Origin: Plasmodium coatneyi
Lineage: Eukaryota > Apicomplexa > Aconoidasida > Haemosporida > Plasmodiidae
Length of the DNA stretch: 64,000 nt
Assembly: GCF_001680005.1 (NCBI RefSeq)
Contig: NC_033567.1
Location: 2,232,001-2,296,000, forward strand
Direction of reading: 5' to 3'
Shown: one piece after another, positions 34,253 through 46,600 of the stretch
How the letters are laid out: each line of letters starts with the position of its first letter
Position numbering within the stretch: position 1 is the stretch's first letter
Notes under the pieces: model-generated
Told to the model about the DNA's origin: nothing
What the model saw: only the letters and a program-made list of their open reading frames with translations
Databases searched by the model: none
Made by a program: the position numbers and the translations under genes

Positions 34253-37200
34253 TTAAGATAAAAACATTCATTTATGGTTTTGCAGATGAGAAGGAAAATT
34301 GAAAAAAAAAATACAAAAAATTATCAAACGAGTAATGCAAAAATTAAAAAAGAAAAAAAAAAAAAGGGTCTAATTATAACAAAGCATACTTAAAATAAAT
34401 GAATCACATACTTTTTGCTAGATACAAAATTGTATTCAAAAGAAATTGCGTTTAATGTAAAGCTGCGCGCTGAGGGGGGAAGCGACGTGGAAGCTCTTTA
34501 GTCTCTCCACATTACATCTCTGCGTTTTTCCCCTTTGTGTCTTTTCACCCTTGCGGTCTACACCTGCGCGCAGCACACCCACATACCCATGCATCAAAAC
34601 GCGCGTGCCTCAAGACGTGCGATGCGGTCTGCCCTTATTTGCTACATTGCATGGCAAGGGAACATATACGCAAGCCGTTAGCACGTTTGTGCATGTAGAC
34701 ATGGGGGGCGCCCAATCCGCGATGGTATCAACGCGTGAGAAGTCGCAAAGGTGTCGAACATTACATGCCTATTTTTTTGCTTCCCAAGCGGAGCTAAAAT
34801 GTACTTCCGTCTAGTTAACGTATGTTGAGCATACTACAAATGGTTTCGTAGTATAAAAAAAAAATGTCCAAAAATGGGAATCAAAAAGGGGTGAAGAATT
34901 GGCAAAAGGGAAGACAAAGTGAAGACAAAAATCTTCAACACAAATGCTTACAAAATTAAAAACTGAAACAAAGGTGCGGGTGCGCGCACTGATGAACGGA
35001 GGGGCATACAAAGGGGCAAAGCAGTGGTCTACGTATACAATTGCACATATGTAAACGCATATGCCATCGCATGAATGACCTTTTGGCTTTGTGATGCATG
35101 ACGGGAGGTAGAAAAAGGCTTACAGTTCTACCTTATGCACATTCGTGTACGTGCTTTTACTTGCCATCGAAATATCTTATGCTGCTAAATAACGCATTCC
35201 CCGTGGCTATTTAACGCCATTAAAAGGAGAGAGTTTCGTAAAATGCACAGCATAAATTAAAGGTATAAAAAAATATTGCAACTCCTTGGGGAATTTCGAA
35301 TTTATGTGAATTACATGTACTTACGATTGGCGTAAATGTGACAGTGCTAATGATAACGATAATGTTATTGTTTTTTTTTTTTTTTTCTTTCATTGAATGT
35401 ATATTTTTTTCGTGTAAAATGGGCTATTTACCATTTGGAGCGTTTAAAAAAAAAAAAAAAAAAAAACGGAGAACAAACCGGATAGGGCAAAATGAAAGGA
35501 GAAAATTAAAAAGGGGAAAACGGGAAAACAAAATGAGAGATCGGGAAAATAAGTACACGCGGAATTGAGAAATTAAAACCTAATTTGGACTGCTGCTATG
35601 TGTTTTTTTACTTATATCGAAAACACTATATAACCGTTCAGTGTGAAACTTCTCATCTTTAAATGGGCCATCGTGCGGCTGTTACGGAGCAGGCAACGAA
35701 GAAAACTTCCTTTCAGTTGTTCATACAAGTTATGGCTTTTCATTTTTGTAATTTTGCGCGGTTCGTTTTTTGTATCGCGTTCTTATGGGAAAAAAAATGT
35801 AGTCAAACTGTGGTGTATACAGGCACGGCTAAGGCATTTCCGACGTGGAGATAACGCGTCCAATTTGTTACTTATCAACGGTAAACCTGTCATTCGCAAA
35901 TTTGTCAATTGTGTAAATTCGTCATCAGCTATATGTTTCATTTGCGAAAATAAATGTACGCATGGGACAAGGGCGTGGACCGGGGAATATCAAAAAGGCG
36001 GCAAGCAAAAACTATTTTGCCAAGGGCGATGATTTGAAATCCTTTTCCGGGGGCCCATCATCCGCATTCGTACCTCCTTACTGCTTGACAAAATTTCCCC
36101 ACACATTTCCCCCTGGCATTTATGTAAAATTTCGCGCGCGTGGAAAAAATAAAATAAAATAAAATAAAAGGCGTAAAAATGAGAACACATTTTTTAAGCA
36201 CCCTGGGTAGAACGTCCATTTCCCTTCAACAAAAAGGATTCGTTTAAATTTCTCCCTCTCTTTTCCGCTTAACACTCTTTAAGCGAAGCACGAACACGCA
36301 AAAGCGCAAATGTGCAAACTGGGAAAAAAAAAATTAAACCCCGCCCCTCATCTTTTAAAAGGTAACTAACACCCATTCCGTATGCCATTCTCACAGGCTA
36401 AATACATAAGCACAATTTATAAATGATGAGTGCTGCTAAGCGTACCTTCTATTTTTGCACAATATCACTAATGTAAGGCCTCTTTTACTGCACATAACGC
36501 TGAAAGGCGCACGCATGCTCATTCGAATATGTGTATGTGTTTATTGCACGTTAAATTGCGCACATTTGAGGTGTACCTTTTTTTTTTTTTTTTTTAGCGT
36601 GTAAAGCCAAAAAACATTCACAAGAAAAAAAAAAAATAGTACACAATGCGCGCATAAAACTTATATATATATGTATATATTTCTTTTTGGTGTGGGGGAG
36701 AAGTAACAAAATAAAGAGCTTTTCGCGCTCACATTTTCGGTTTAACTAAATACACGCACTTTGCACATACGTACGGACAGATACACAATAAGCACATTTT
36801 TCTGGGGCGCAAACTGCGAAATGTAAATCGTGGAATATTATGTGCAGGGCTTAACCCTTCACGCATGCTTCCTTAGTAGCAACTTGCCAAGCTGGAAAAA
36901 AAAAAAAAATAAAAATAAAATACAGTATGTTCGTTAAAATGTTTAATACTTTTCCGCGCTTGCATATTCACATATTTTATGAAAAAAAATAAAAATATTC
37001 TTTTTTTTTTTTTAAATCATCTTTAAAAAAAATAAAATAAAAAATGCGCACAGTAAGTTATTACATATTTTTCGCATCCTTGTAAAATATATTGGCATGT
37101 AAGCACGCCTGTGAGTGTATGAATTTTTCGAGCCGCGAACGCAGCATTATTACACAGTGGCACACCGCGTAATTTACGTTTACGTACCAGTTGCGCGTAT

Positions 37201-37498
37201 TTTCCCCGCGGTGGGCTTACTCAGAAAAAATGTGCTCAAAAAATTGCACAGGAGCTGTGCGCAGCATTCGTTTTCCTAACAAGTAACGCAAAAGGCACCG
37301 CGGAAAATTGCGCAAAGGCGGGAAAATACACGCGCCCAGGGGGTGAACCTTCACTGTGTGCACCTTTGTCCTGTGTGTATCATCACGCGGTGATCATCCA
37401 TTGGTTCACTCTGGAAAACGCTTGCCCAGTTCGCAGGAGCAAAACTGTAACGATAACAAAACAGCGTTTTGTCGCCACACAGTTAAACCTATTTCAAA
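34253..37498. other. Divergent promoter region between RAD5 and the Cdt1-like gene
   Basis: 3.2 kb between oppositely oriented genes. It contains poly-A/T runs (34350, 35370, 35450, 36580, 36900), a short ATAAA-type repeat at 36140-36165 and TATATA runs near 36660. A GC-richer patch at 35640-36120 has short open frames but no recognisable protein. It probably carries both promoters and long 5' UTRs. Confidence 0.55.
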
Positions 37499-40132
37499 AT
37501 GGATTACGAAGGAGACATCATTGATGAAGACAGCATGACCCCTAGGGTCTTTGATCGAACGAAAAAAAGTATGGCCATGAAGAGCTTCAATATGAACAAC
37601 AACCAGGTGGAAAGTAGCCCAAGTAAAAAACAAACAAACAGAAAAAAGTCCAGAAATTTTAACAACGAAGAAGGGGATAACAGATCGATCAGCAAAATCA
37701 AGCGAGTCAAAAAGGACATTACAAAAACGGGATACGATTACACGAATATGCAAAAGATGGAAGGATTGTACAAAAATGAAATGACAGATGAGGGAGGTGA
37801 CAAAGCAGACAGTGTGGACAACACAGACACGAACGGTCGTTTCACAACCAATACGGCGGAAAAAAGCGAATCCTCCTTTATGAATAACGGATGGCAAACA
37901 CCAAAAAAGAGTAACGTAGGGATGTACTATTCCGGTATTGATAATCCATCAACTTTGAAAAAGTATAAAACGCCATGTGAAATGGATATGATAAACCCTG
38001 ATGAAAGCTTAATAGGTAATAAGTGCATTACCATTACCAATTATGTGAACCCTCCAAAATGTGTAGCCCCTGTTGTGACTCCTAGCAAATTTCCCCTATC
38101 AGGGGAAAGTAACCCACACATGACATATGATGACTTCCGTTGCCTTTTCAAGCATAAGGCTTGCATCATAAGTGAGCACGAATTTAATAGTAAGAAAAAT
38201 TCCAACCAAATTGACAACTACGAAAATAAGTACATAGACTGTTTCACGTCCAACTATGAAAACAACTCGTGGCCAAATAAGAAGGAGGTATCTCCTTCCT
38301 TGAGAAGATCCAACACGAAAATGTTAAACAGTACTAAGGAATCCCCCAGGACTAGGAACAGGAAGGTGGAAAATGGGGCCAATGTGAACACGAAGAAGAT
38401 GCTCAACATATTGCGCCAGGGTGGTAAGAATAAGCAAAACAAGCAGAATGGTGTTAACAGTGGCACCAGCGCCAACAGCGGTAGAAGTGGCTATAGCGGT
38501 AAGAGTGAGAATAGCGGGCAGAGCCCAAACAGCACCAACAGTACCAGCACTAATAGTACGAGCACCATTAGCCCCAGCAAGAGCTCGCAGAAAAGTAGTA
38601 GGGGCCATCACCGCGAAGGGGGAGAAGACGAAAACAACCACACAATATGGATCGACTACGAAGTCAACCCCGTTATTATAAAAGGCAGCAATAAAACCGA
38701 AAAGAACGCTGCATCTATGGATCAAATGTCCAAACAGAAACAGAACCCATTGACCCCAATTTATGAAGCCTATTCCAAAGATCTAGACACCTTGTTTGAT
38801 ATAAGTCAGATAGAAACCCCAGCCGTCTTGCTAGGCATATACAGAGGTTTGTCAGTGTCCGTGTCGAGAAGACACCAAATGAATGTACCCGCCTTTTATC
38901 AGCTAGTCAAACAAGAAGTGATAAGGTTAAGTAACTGCCCATCCTTTAGCATCGAAGCATTGAAGCAACTGGCATGGATAGCACCCAATTTGATACAGCT
39001 AAATAAGGTAGTCATAACGAAGGAAATTTTTGAAGCGAATCAAGAAGCTTACCCAGAATTTGTCACAGGAAGAAAGGTGGAAGATATACAAATAAGGGAA
39101 CATACAGATTTGTGCGAAAATATATATAAGTACAGCCATTCTGATAAACTAGAAATGTTAAAAAGGATCATCATAAATTGGGTTAATGTGAAGCATAACG
39201 AATTGTTAAGAGAAATTAACCCCGACTTTTATTGCCCCAAATATTCTGAACTTAAAAAATGGCATTCAAAGTTTAACTTTAAGGATATTTTATTCCCATC
39301 CGTTACGTTGGAGGAGAATAAAATTCTGGCCCAACTGGCGCAGACCCCTCAAGAGAGCAATGCAGATGATTTTATTGTTATCCAGGACAGTCCCATAAAA
39401 TGTGCTACGAACGACTTCAGAAAAAATGGAACCTTTTTAAAAGATATGCAAAAGGAGAAAACGAGGACTCCCTTAGGAAGAAACAGAAGAAGATCAAACA
39501 TGCTCGGTGGGGGCGGAAGTCCATTCGCCAGTTCGTTCAATAATAACTACATGGGGGATTCTCCCAGAAAAAAGGAAACAAATAACATGAAACAGATAAG
39601 GGAAGAAGCAAACAAAAAAAATATTATAAAAGAAATTAAAACGAAATTTGATAAAGAACACGAAACCGTATTGAGTGAAAAAAAAAAATTTGAAGACGCA
39701 ACATGGATTGCAGAAATTATCCACGACACATTTATAGTCGAAGGAACGCAAACTGTCATAGAAATAAATACTTTCTCTAAAAAAATTGCAGACAAGTATA
39801 AAACGAATAAAGGGTTCCAGATGGATGAGGGGAAAATAGCGCAGCTTATAGAAATGCTGCCACAGTATGTCTCCGATATTAACATAAAGCCTAGTATGAT
39901 GGATAGAAATAAAATGACCCTATCAGTAAAGTGTAAGAAAAATCTTGCAACTTTTCTGGAGCCACTTACCAACAAAATTAACGACCTTTCGAGGAAGTAC
40001 CAAGATTTGAAAAAGAATAAAGAAAAGAGATTAAGCGAATTATGGAAACAGCACAACGTAGGTTTTGAGCTCACCGAGAATATTAAAAAGTTCTTTTTAA
40101 ATCCCAGTTCGGTGTCCTTCTCGGACATTTAA
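37499..40132 (+). CDS. Cdt1-like DNA replication licensing factor
   Basis: A single-exon gene of 877 aa. Two regions look like Cdt1. One is a central segment (about 428-560) starting DTLFDISQIETPAVLLGIYRG, which resembles the geminin/Mcm-binding winged helix. The other is a C-terminal winged-helix segment (about 735-860) with IAQLIEMLPQYVSDI, matching the family's 'L..LLP.W' pattern. Cdt1 loads MCM2-7 on origins before S phase (family knowledge). The N-terminal 420 residues are low-complexity: Lys/Ser/Asn-rich with several short TP/SP sites, plus a Ser-Gly-Asn-Thr repeat stretch (about 320-360). The ATG at 37499 follows an AT-rich leader. It converges on TRM11 (stop 42237). The family assignment rests on motif resemblance, not alignment. 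Confidence 0.7.
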   Translation: MDYEGDIIDEDSMTPRVFDRTKKSMAMKSFNMNNNQVESSPSKKQTNRKKSRNFNNEEGDNRSISKIKRVKKDITKTGYDYTNMQKMEGLYKNEMTDEGGDKADSVDNTDTNGRFTTNTAEKSESSFMNNGWQTPKKSNVGMYYSGIDNPSTLKKYKTPCEMDMINPDESLIGNKCITITNYVNPPKCVAPVVTPSKFPLSGESNPHMTYDDFRCLFKHKACIISEHEFNSKKNSNQIDNYENKYIDCFTSNYENNSWPNKKEVSPSLRRSNTKMLNSTKESPRTRNRKVENGANVNTKKMLNILRQGGKNKQNKQNGVNSGTSANSGRSGYSGKSENSGQSPNSTNSTSTNSTSTISPSKSSQKSSRGHHREGGEDENNHTIWIDYEVNPVIIKGSNKTEKNAASMDQMSKQKQNPLTPIYEAYSKDLDTLFDISQIETPAVLLGIYRGLSVSVSRRHQMNVPAFYQLVKQEVIRLSNCPSFSIEALKQLAWIAPNLIQLNKVVITKEIFEANQEAYPEFVTGRKVEDIQIREHTDLCENIYKYSHSDKLEMLKRIIINWVNVKHNELLREINPDFYCPKYSELKKWHSKFNFKDILFPSVTLEENKILAQLAQTPQESNADDFIVIQDSPIKCATNDFRKNGTFLKDMQKEKTRTPLGRNRRRSNMLGGGGSPFASSFNNNYMGDSPRKKETNNMKQIREEANKKNIIKEIKTKFDKEHETVLSEKKKFEDATWIAEIIHDTFIVEGTQTVIEINTFSKKIADKYKTNKGFQMDEGKIAQLIEMLPQYVSDINIKPSMMDRNKMTLSVKCKKNLATFLEPLTNKINDLSRKYQDLKKNKEKRLSELWKQHNVGFELTENIKKFFLNPSSVSFSDI

Positions 40133-42236
40133 CATGGTGTCTCGGTGCTGTTATCTGTTTCATCTGTATCAGCTGCGTGCACCGCTTTTTCTGTCTTTTC
40201 CCCCCGTATCGTTGTGTGTTCCTCAGTCTGGACGCCCCTTCTGACTGTTCAATTTTTTTGTGACACCCACGCGAATTAGATCTGCACGCGTGAGCCCCTA
40301 AGTGCATACATATATTATATATATTGTATGCACACACGCAAAGACGCTCGTTTTTCCACGCGGGGAGTGTACTTACGGGTACTCCCACCGGCCCCAGGCA
40401 TGATTAACGCCCCCTAGTGTTATGTTTCATTCGTGTAGCATACTGAAATTTGTGCACAAGAAATGATGCCCTGTTAATTTTTTTTGCAATATCCTCCACA
40501 TGTTATTTTCATAACGCAATATGTAGTAATATTTGTGCACAACTTATATGTTACACCACAGCTGTTTGTTTACGTGCCTGCCACGCGCCAGCGCTAGTGC
40601 ATGCGTCATCGTTTCACTCCTACCCATTCATGTGTACGCTAATGTGTGTAGTTGAAAGGGACAATTTTTTGGAAGAGGTCCTTCTCGCGATTGACCCCCT
40701 TTTACTGTCTTGCGCTTTTGCGCAACTCGTAATTTTCCCATTTTTTTCTTTTCCTTGTGTGTTCCCCCACATGCCCTTCGTGCACATCCGTTTGAAGGAA
40801 ACCCGTCTAACCTGAAGATACACGTTGCATAAACGATGCATCTACGCATGCCCCCCGTTCGGTTATTACCACGTTGCGTGCAATATAATTTTGGCCTACG
40901 CGAGTGTCACACGTTGAGAGGACAGCTAACCAGTCGCACGAATCGAAATCATCTGAACAGGCGCATGCTTGGATGTATGTAGGTTCACATATACATATAC
41001 ATCTCCACATGGAAGCGCTTCTACGGCAGATTTGTGTAGCTTGCGTGTCTTTCCCATCTTTTTAGTGCACATTTATGTTTCATGTAAATGCGCCCCCTGT
41101 TTCGGAGATCCGCAAAGCGGGAGGTTATGCAGTGTCGCACGTGCATGTGAACTCGTATGCCCACATATACACGCACCTATATACAAAGAAATGCTCTCCC
41201 GTAAGCACCATTTGCCCAGTGTCTACATTACTAACTTCTATGTGCAGCGTTATTCTTTTTTTTTTCTTTTCCTTCTTCATTACACCCTTCCTATTTTTTC
41301 ATTGCGTAAAATGCAATTCAAGAAACATTTTTTCCTTTTTTTTTTTGTAAACAATGTAAAACAGAGTATACATTTTAATAAAAATAAATATACAGATATA
41401 TATTTACATATGCATAGTGTACGTGTAATCGAAAAAAACATATTTGCCCTGATCTGTTTTCTTGCCGTCTGCTGTTTCAAGGAGTGTATTATTTTTATTT
41501 TATTTTATTTTATTTTATTTTTGCTTACAATTTAAAGTGCCAAAATAGAGGAAAGAATTAAAAATACGCTGCACAAATTTGTGTGTACAGCGAACATGTC
41601 TACAGGGCAAATTCACAGCCAATTTTTTCTACCCCCGTCTATTCCTTCCCTGCTGTCCTGTTAAGAATAATAAAAATGTAATCTTTTACAAAATTGAGGT
41701 TCGTTTAACTTTAAAAAAAAAATATATATATATATATATGAATGTGCAAACATGTGGGTTGGAAAAATGCAATGCATTTTCTTAAAAGCATGAATTGAAA
41801 ATGTTTTAAAATGATAACACAAACAAGAGCAATAATAGCGGCTAATGCGCCGCTGTCCGGGGTGAAACCATGATGATTTGAAAACAAATAAGTGAGTGCA
41901 TGTGTGCGGGGGGTACATTGGTAAGTGTACATTTAAGGGTATGCTTGTGTACATATTGCACGCACTTTTTAGCAAAATTTTGAACAAACATGCAAATGCC
42001 ACACACGCAGAGCTTAATTAATTTTAATTTGGTACACGTAGAAAGGTGGGGGAAGCCAAACGGATAGTACAAATGGGGCAAAAATAGGTAACCATTAAGC
42101 CTATTTTTTTTTTCCACGCCTATGGCGCTGCATGCTCCTTTTGTGCGCGCGTCAAACGGGAGAAGCCAGACGTTTCCTGTCCGCTCCCACTTTGGCTGCT
42201 TCTCAAAGTGGAAAAAATGACAAAGTTAGGGGGTCA
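40133..42236. other. Convergent intergenic region
   Basis: 2.1 kb between the Cdt1-like and TRM11 stop codons. It has a TTTTA pentamer array (41490-41520, six copies), an (AT)n run near 41725 and several poly-T tracts. The open frames here are short and rich in Cys/His from CA-rich DNA; none looks like a gene. Confidence 0.55.
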
Positions 42237-43658
42237 CTAATTAGAAGTGTTCCTACACTTCCGCTGCATCGATACTATTAGCCTTCCAGAACATGGTGTA
42301 AACGTTTGCAAGTCGTACGAAATGAGAAAAAAGTCGTCATGCTTTAGTATGGCAATTTCTTCTTCCAAATTGTCCAACTGCACTGGTAGGAGAAACACCA
42401 ACATGCCGTTATCGACCAGCGTAATGGAAGCAATGTTTAGCAAATCTTTCACAGCGGCGGTGCAGCTGTACGTGACCGTTTTGGTAGTCATTAAAGATTT
42501 TACTCTTTTACTGTCCACACTGTCGCGGTTATCTGCGCTTTCGCTGCTATCGCTGTTTTCCCCACCGGGAAGGGTAACCCCATTCGAGGGCATTTTCCCC
42601 TGGGTAGAGCCCCCCGTGTGATCATTCCTCAGGCATATGCGGACGGTGGCCCTGTTTCCATACGGGGGATCCGTAACGATGGCATCAACCCACGGTTTGT
42701 GAAAGGCATTCCAAACGGGCTTGGAATTATCAGACACGAGAATTTCCGGAAGGGTCAAATCATAATGCAAAAAATTTTCAAAAATATTTTTATTCCTACT
42801 TTTATGTTGCATATGAGGATTCAAGTATGCTATTTTATATCCCTTGAGTAGCCTTATGTCTATGTCATTGCCTACACATATAGCGTTAAAAATGGAGGAC
42901 GTAATTAGTAGTCCCCCCGACCCAACGAAGGGATCCAACACAATATGTCCTGCCTTCACTTTGGCAATATTACACATGAGGAATGCTAACTCGTTGTCAG
43001 TTGTCGTGGGGCCCAAAACGGGTCTCTTGTTTAGAGAGTAATGTATCCACCAGGCTAGTTGCGTTTTCTTCGTTCTTACATCGTTTATCATGTGACCTTC
43101 GTCGTTTCTTCTATACACCAAAGTTTTGTTGTTCTTCCGTAAAGCCATGCATTTCCCAAAAAATATTTTTTTTAAAATTCCAAGGTTGTTTTGGTCATAT
43201 TCTTCGAGAAGGCCTAACTCTACTTCCGGGGAGGACAAATCGACTTTCGGATATTTGTCAAGTATGACTTTAAAATGTTCCATCTTTTTTACTTTATCAT
43301 TTTGGCTGACTATTTTCCCAAAAGAGTTAAAATGGAAACGCCATTTTTTATCCTCCAAATTGTTAGAGAATAAATGCTCGTTCTTTAGCAAGTCATTTAA
43401 TACGTCATCGTATGTTGTTCCTTCACTCCAAATTTGTATAATACCTTTTATTAAAACGCTTCTCGAAATTACACTCTTCCAATCTATATCCTCTGGAAGG
43501 TCCACCTTAACAAACACTTCACCCTTGTGCTTGTTCGTGTCTTTGAGCAGTGCCTCCCCCTCATCCTTGTATCCGAATATATGCAGCAGCGATGTTAATT
43601 CCGTTATTTTGCATTCATCATACTTGTTGTGGCTACTGAACCATATGAGATGCAACAT
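42237..43658 (-). CDS. TRM11: tRNA (guanine-N2)-methyltransferase Trm11
   Basis: 473 aa from the ATG at 43658. The frame is open 49 codons further upstream, but that stretch is Arg/Pro-rich with no family resemblance, whereas MLHLIWFSSHNKYDECKITE matches the usual Trm11 start. The SAM-binding motif VLDPFVGSGGLL lies at about 238-249 and the catalytic motif TDPPYGNRATVR at about 327-338. Trm11 with Trm112 makes N2-methylguanosine at position 10 of tRNAs (family knowledge). The N-terminal half is a THUMP-like region. A Ser/Asp-rich insert (about 350-390) follows the catalytic motif. The gene is divergent from the unknown gene at 48315. Confidence 0.9.
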   Translation of the reverse strand: MLHLIWFSSHNKYDECKITELTSLLHIFGYKDEGEALLKDTNKHKGEVFVKVDLPEDIDWKSVISRSVLIKGIIQIWSEGTTYDDVLNDLLKNEHLFSNNLEDKKWRFHFNSFGKIVSQNDKVKKMEHFKVILDKYPKVDLSSPEVELGLLEEYDQNNLGILKKIFFGKCMALRKNNKTLVYRRNDEGHMINDVRTKKTQLAWWIHYSLNKRPVLGPTTTDNELAFLMCNIAKVKAGHIVLDPFVGSGGLLITSSIFNAICVGNDIDIRLLKGYKIAYLNPHMQHKSRNKNIFENFLHYDLTLPEILVSDNSKPVWNAFHKPWVDAIVTDPPYGNRATVRICLRNDHTGGSTQGKMPSNGVTLPGGENSDSSESADNRDSVDSKRVKSLMTTKTVTYSCTAAVKDLLNIASITLVDNGMLVFLLPVQLDNLEEEIAILKHDDFFLISYDLQTFTPCSGRLIVSMQRKCRNTSN

Positions 43659-46600
43659 GGTGAGCTCTTTCGAAGGGGGGGTTTCTTTGGGGATGGCGCG
43701 ATAAACGGCTGGCACATGCAAACCATGTTCCGCTCTTTTCGCCGGGTGAAGCGGCAGAATTGTAATTGACGAGAGAGGTACGGCGAACCGCAAACAAACA
43801 AACAAACAAATAAACCAAATAACCGTACAGGCGAGCTGTACAACGGAACTGTCAAACAGATTTTAATTAGCCAAAGTGGGAAAAAAAAAAAAAAAAAGGC
43901 AACTAACTAATTATTGCAAACGGAGGGTTGCATGGCGGGAAATGAGCACGCACGTTTGGAATCATTGCGGCGAGAGCATACTTTCAAGGGAAGTTTTCTT
44001 TTATTAAATGGGACAAACAAGAGCAGGGGATGGCAGGAATGATCAAAACAAATCCGTTGCATAAGGTTGCGCGCAGAGCGAGTTGTCATACTCTAAAATT
44101 TGAATGTATACATGCGTAATTTTGCATTCCACCCCGTGAAAAAAAAAAAAAAAATTCCAACAGTGCAAAGCCTCCCGCTGCTGGCGGTATCAAGGTATTA
44201 ATAGCGGCTGCGCAGTTTAGCGCTACATGTATGCATATACATATGTATACATCAGCATGTAAATATCATATATATACATAAATATATTAATCTTCCATTG
44301 TTCTTGCGCTCCAATGTACGGGCTTAAGTACATTCCAACGCGTGCACGCCCCCTGTGAAAAGGCCCAGTGCACGTGCCATGTATACACGCCCAATGTACC
44401 GTGCTTCTTACTTCGCGCATGTGCATATGAAAAAGTCTCTGGACATGGTGGCAATTTTTTTTTTCGCACATATATCATATGCCGCTTAAGCACTTGCGAA
44501 TTATTTCTCGTTAGCCTTATATTATTTTTTTTTTTTTAAAAATAAAATTTTATTCTTGTTACCTTTTTGTGTTGCTTCTTTTCCGGTTTTTAATATTTTT
44601 CGTTCCATTTTTGTTGTTAACCCACAGGATGCGATAAAATAATGCACACATGCATTTTTATTTAAAAAAAAGGAAAAAGCATGAGTATATGAGAAGGTTT
44701 AAAATGTAATGTGAAATTTTTGTGTGAATGCGGGGGGGAAAAGCCCCATGCTTGTTTCTGCCAACCATGACGAAGCAAGAGCGCGTGCCCTTCATGTATG
44801 CCTGCCTGTTACACCGATTGTGTCACCTGCCTATTATGGTATTATGCTCCCTGATTATTTTGCCCCCAAATGTACACCCTAGTATGTGTACATACAAGTA
44901 TCCCCATCCGTACACGCGCACCAAAAAATATATTTTTGCTCTCACGCCTTAATCACACTTAGCACATTGGAACACCATAAGCGCAAAAATAAATTTTGAT
45001 TATTTTTCCGGATGAACAAAATTTATGTGTCACTGTTACATTGAATTAAATGCCCAATATTGAGAGAGAGCATAACGATGACACACAAAAAAAAAAATGC
45101 TTGCGAATGCCACTTAACCCCTTACTCATTTTTGCGTGTACATACACAAACGCATAAGTCCGCAAATGCTTAACCACACGAATGGTTAACACTTGAATGA
45201 GTCAACACGCGAAAGCGCAACTGAGTGAGTGGCCACTTTCGTAAAGGCACAAGTTATCGTCTGATTTACACCTGTTGAGATTTCCCCACCGAGTGTACAC
45301 ACCAAGCCGACTTCACGAATGTCCTGTCGCCCATCCGTACCACTGTGAGGCCACCATGAGAAAGGAAACAGTTCATGTGCACGTGGTACCATGAACAAGT
45401 GGGTATTTGTGGCCGTATTTGCATTTCATTGCTGTATAATATAAACAAAGAGCGCTGTTACATATGTGCTGCTAAAGGGTTACCGTGTAAAGTCGGTGGA
45501 GTAAATGATGCCACCAATGTATCTCCATTGAAAGCACCTGTACATAACTACATCCTACATTAATACGTACACACATATGTTTGCATTTCCCTTCCTTTGC
45601 TTCGTACATTTTGTGGCATAACCTCCCCCACCCCTTTTTTCCTTACAACTACTTTTTTTTGTTTGTCCAATGATGATATAATAAAATTTAGCCATTGTTT
45701 ATGTACACTTACATAATTAACATTTTTTTTTTTTTCGCATTTTAAAAATATTTATGTTTAGGGACTTCACCTCCCCACGAAATATTGTTAAGTAACGTAA
45801 TGTGCTGTTTTTAATTACACTGTTTAATTTGTATGCACAGTTTTCCACTCATTCGGTGGTCCACACCTTCCCTTCTTACATTCCTTCCTTTTTTTTATTT
45901 TTTTTTTTTTTTGTTCACCTGTCGTCTTTTGCAACTTGGCATATTTGAAACCACATTTTTTTTTAAAACTTGGATAGTCCAGCGTAATTACGCGAAAGCT
46001 GCATCGAGCGAGGTGTTATACGTATGCGTGTATGCACTTGGCATTTCGAATGCATTCCTTCCCCCTATCACCATCACCACTTCCATGTGTACATTTGTGC
46101 GCCCGTGCACAGTTTCGCGTATACATTTTTGTCAACATTCTTGGAAGCATTTAAGTGTATGCACGGTGTGTACCCATAAACATCAGTGCGAACATGTACC
46201 ATCGCAAGCACAACTAAATGCACATATGTGTAAGTACATTCATGTTCATTAGCTCGTATTCCCTTACACACGTCAGTAAGTACGAACTTGCATACGAATA
46301 CGGCCACCACACACCTGTGCACATTTGTGTGTGCTCGTGCGAATGTATCCCCATGTGTATTTAACCGATAACATACATACATATATACATTTTGGAGGCG
46401 TATTCTGATGCAAACGTCACTTGGGTGATAAAACAAATTCGTGCGCGTCCCTTTTCATTCGAATACGTATGCGTATGCCAGTGCATACTTTTTGCAACTC
46501 GTGTGTTTTACGGGAAAGCATATAGCACTCCTTTGCTTATGTGCGAGCATACGGGCACTTCTCTGCCGGATTGTCGGATGTGTACCTTCAAGTGTATGTG

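Noticed and set aside
35643..36162. Plus-strand frames of 129 and 66 codons in the RAD5/Cdt1 gap
   Set aside because: They overlap each other in different frames, have no recognisable motif and lie in a promoter region. The 66-codon one at 35962 is the better of the two but remains unsupported.
43659..43805. Upstream extension of TRM11
   Set aside because: The extra 49 codons are Pro/Arg-rich and unlike Trm11; MLHLIWFSSHNKYD fits the family start.
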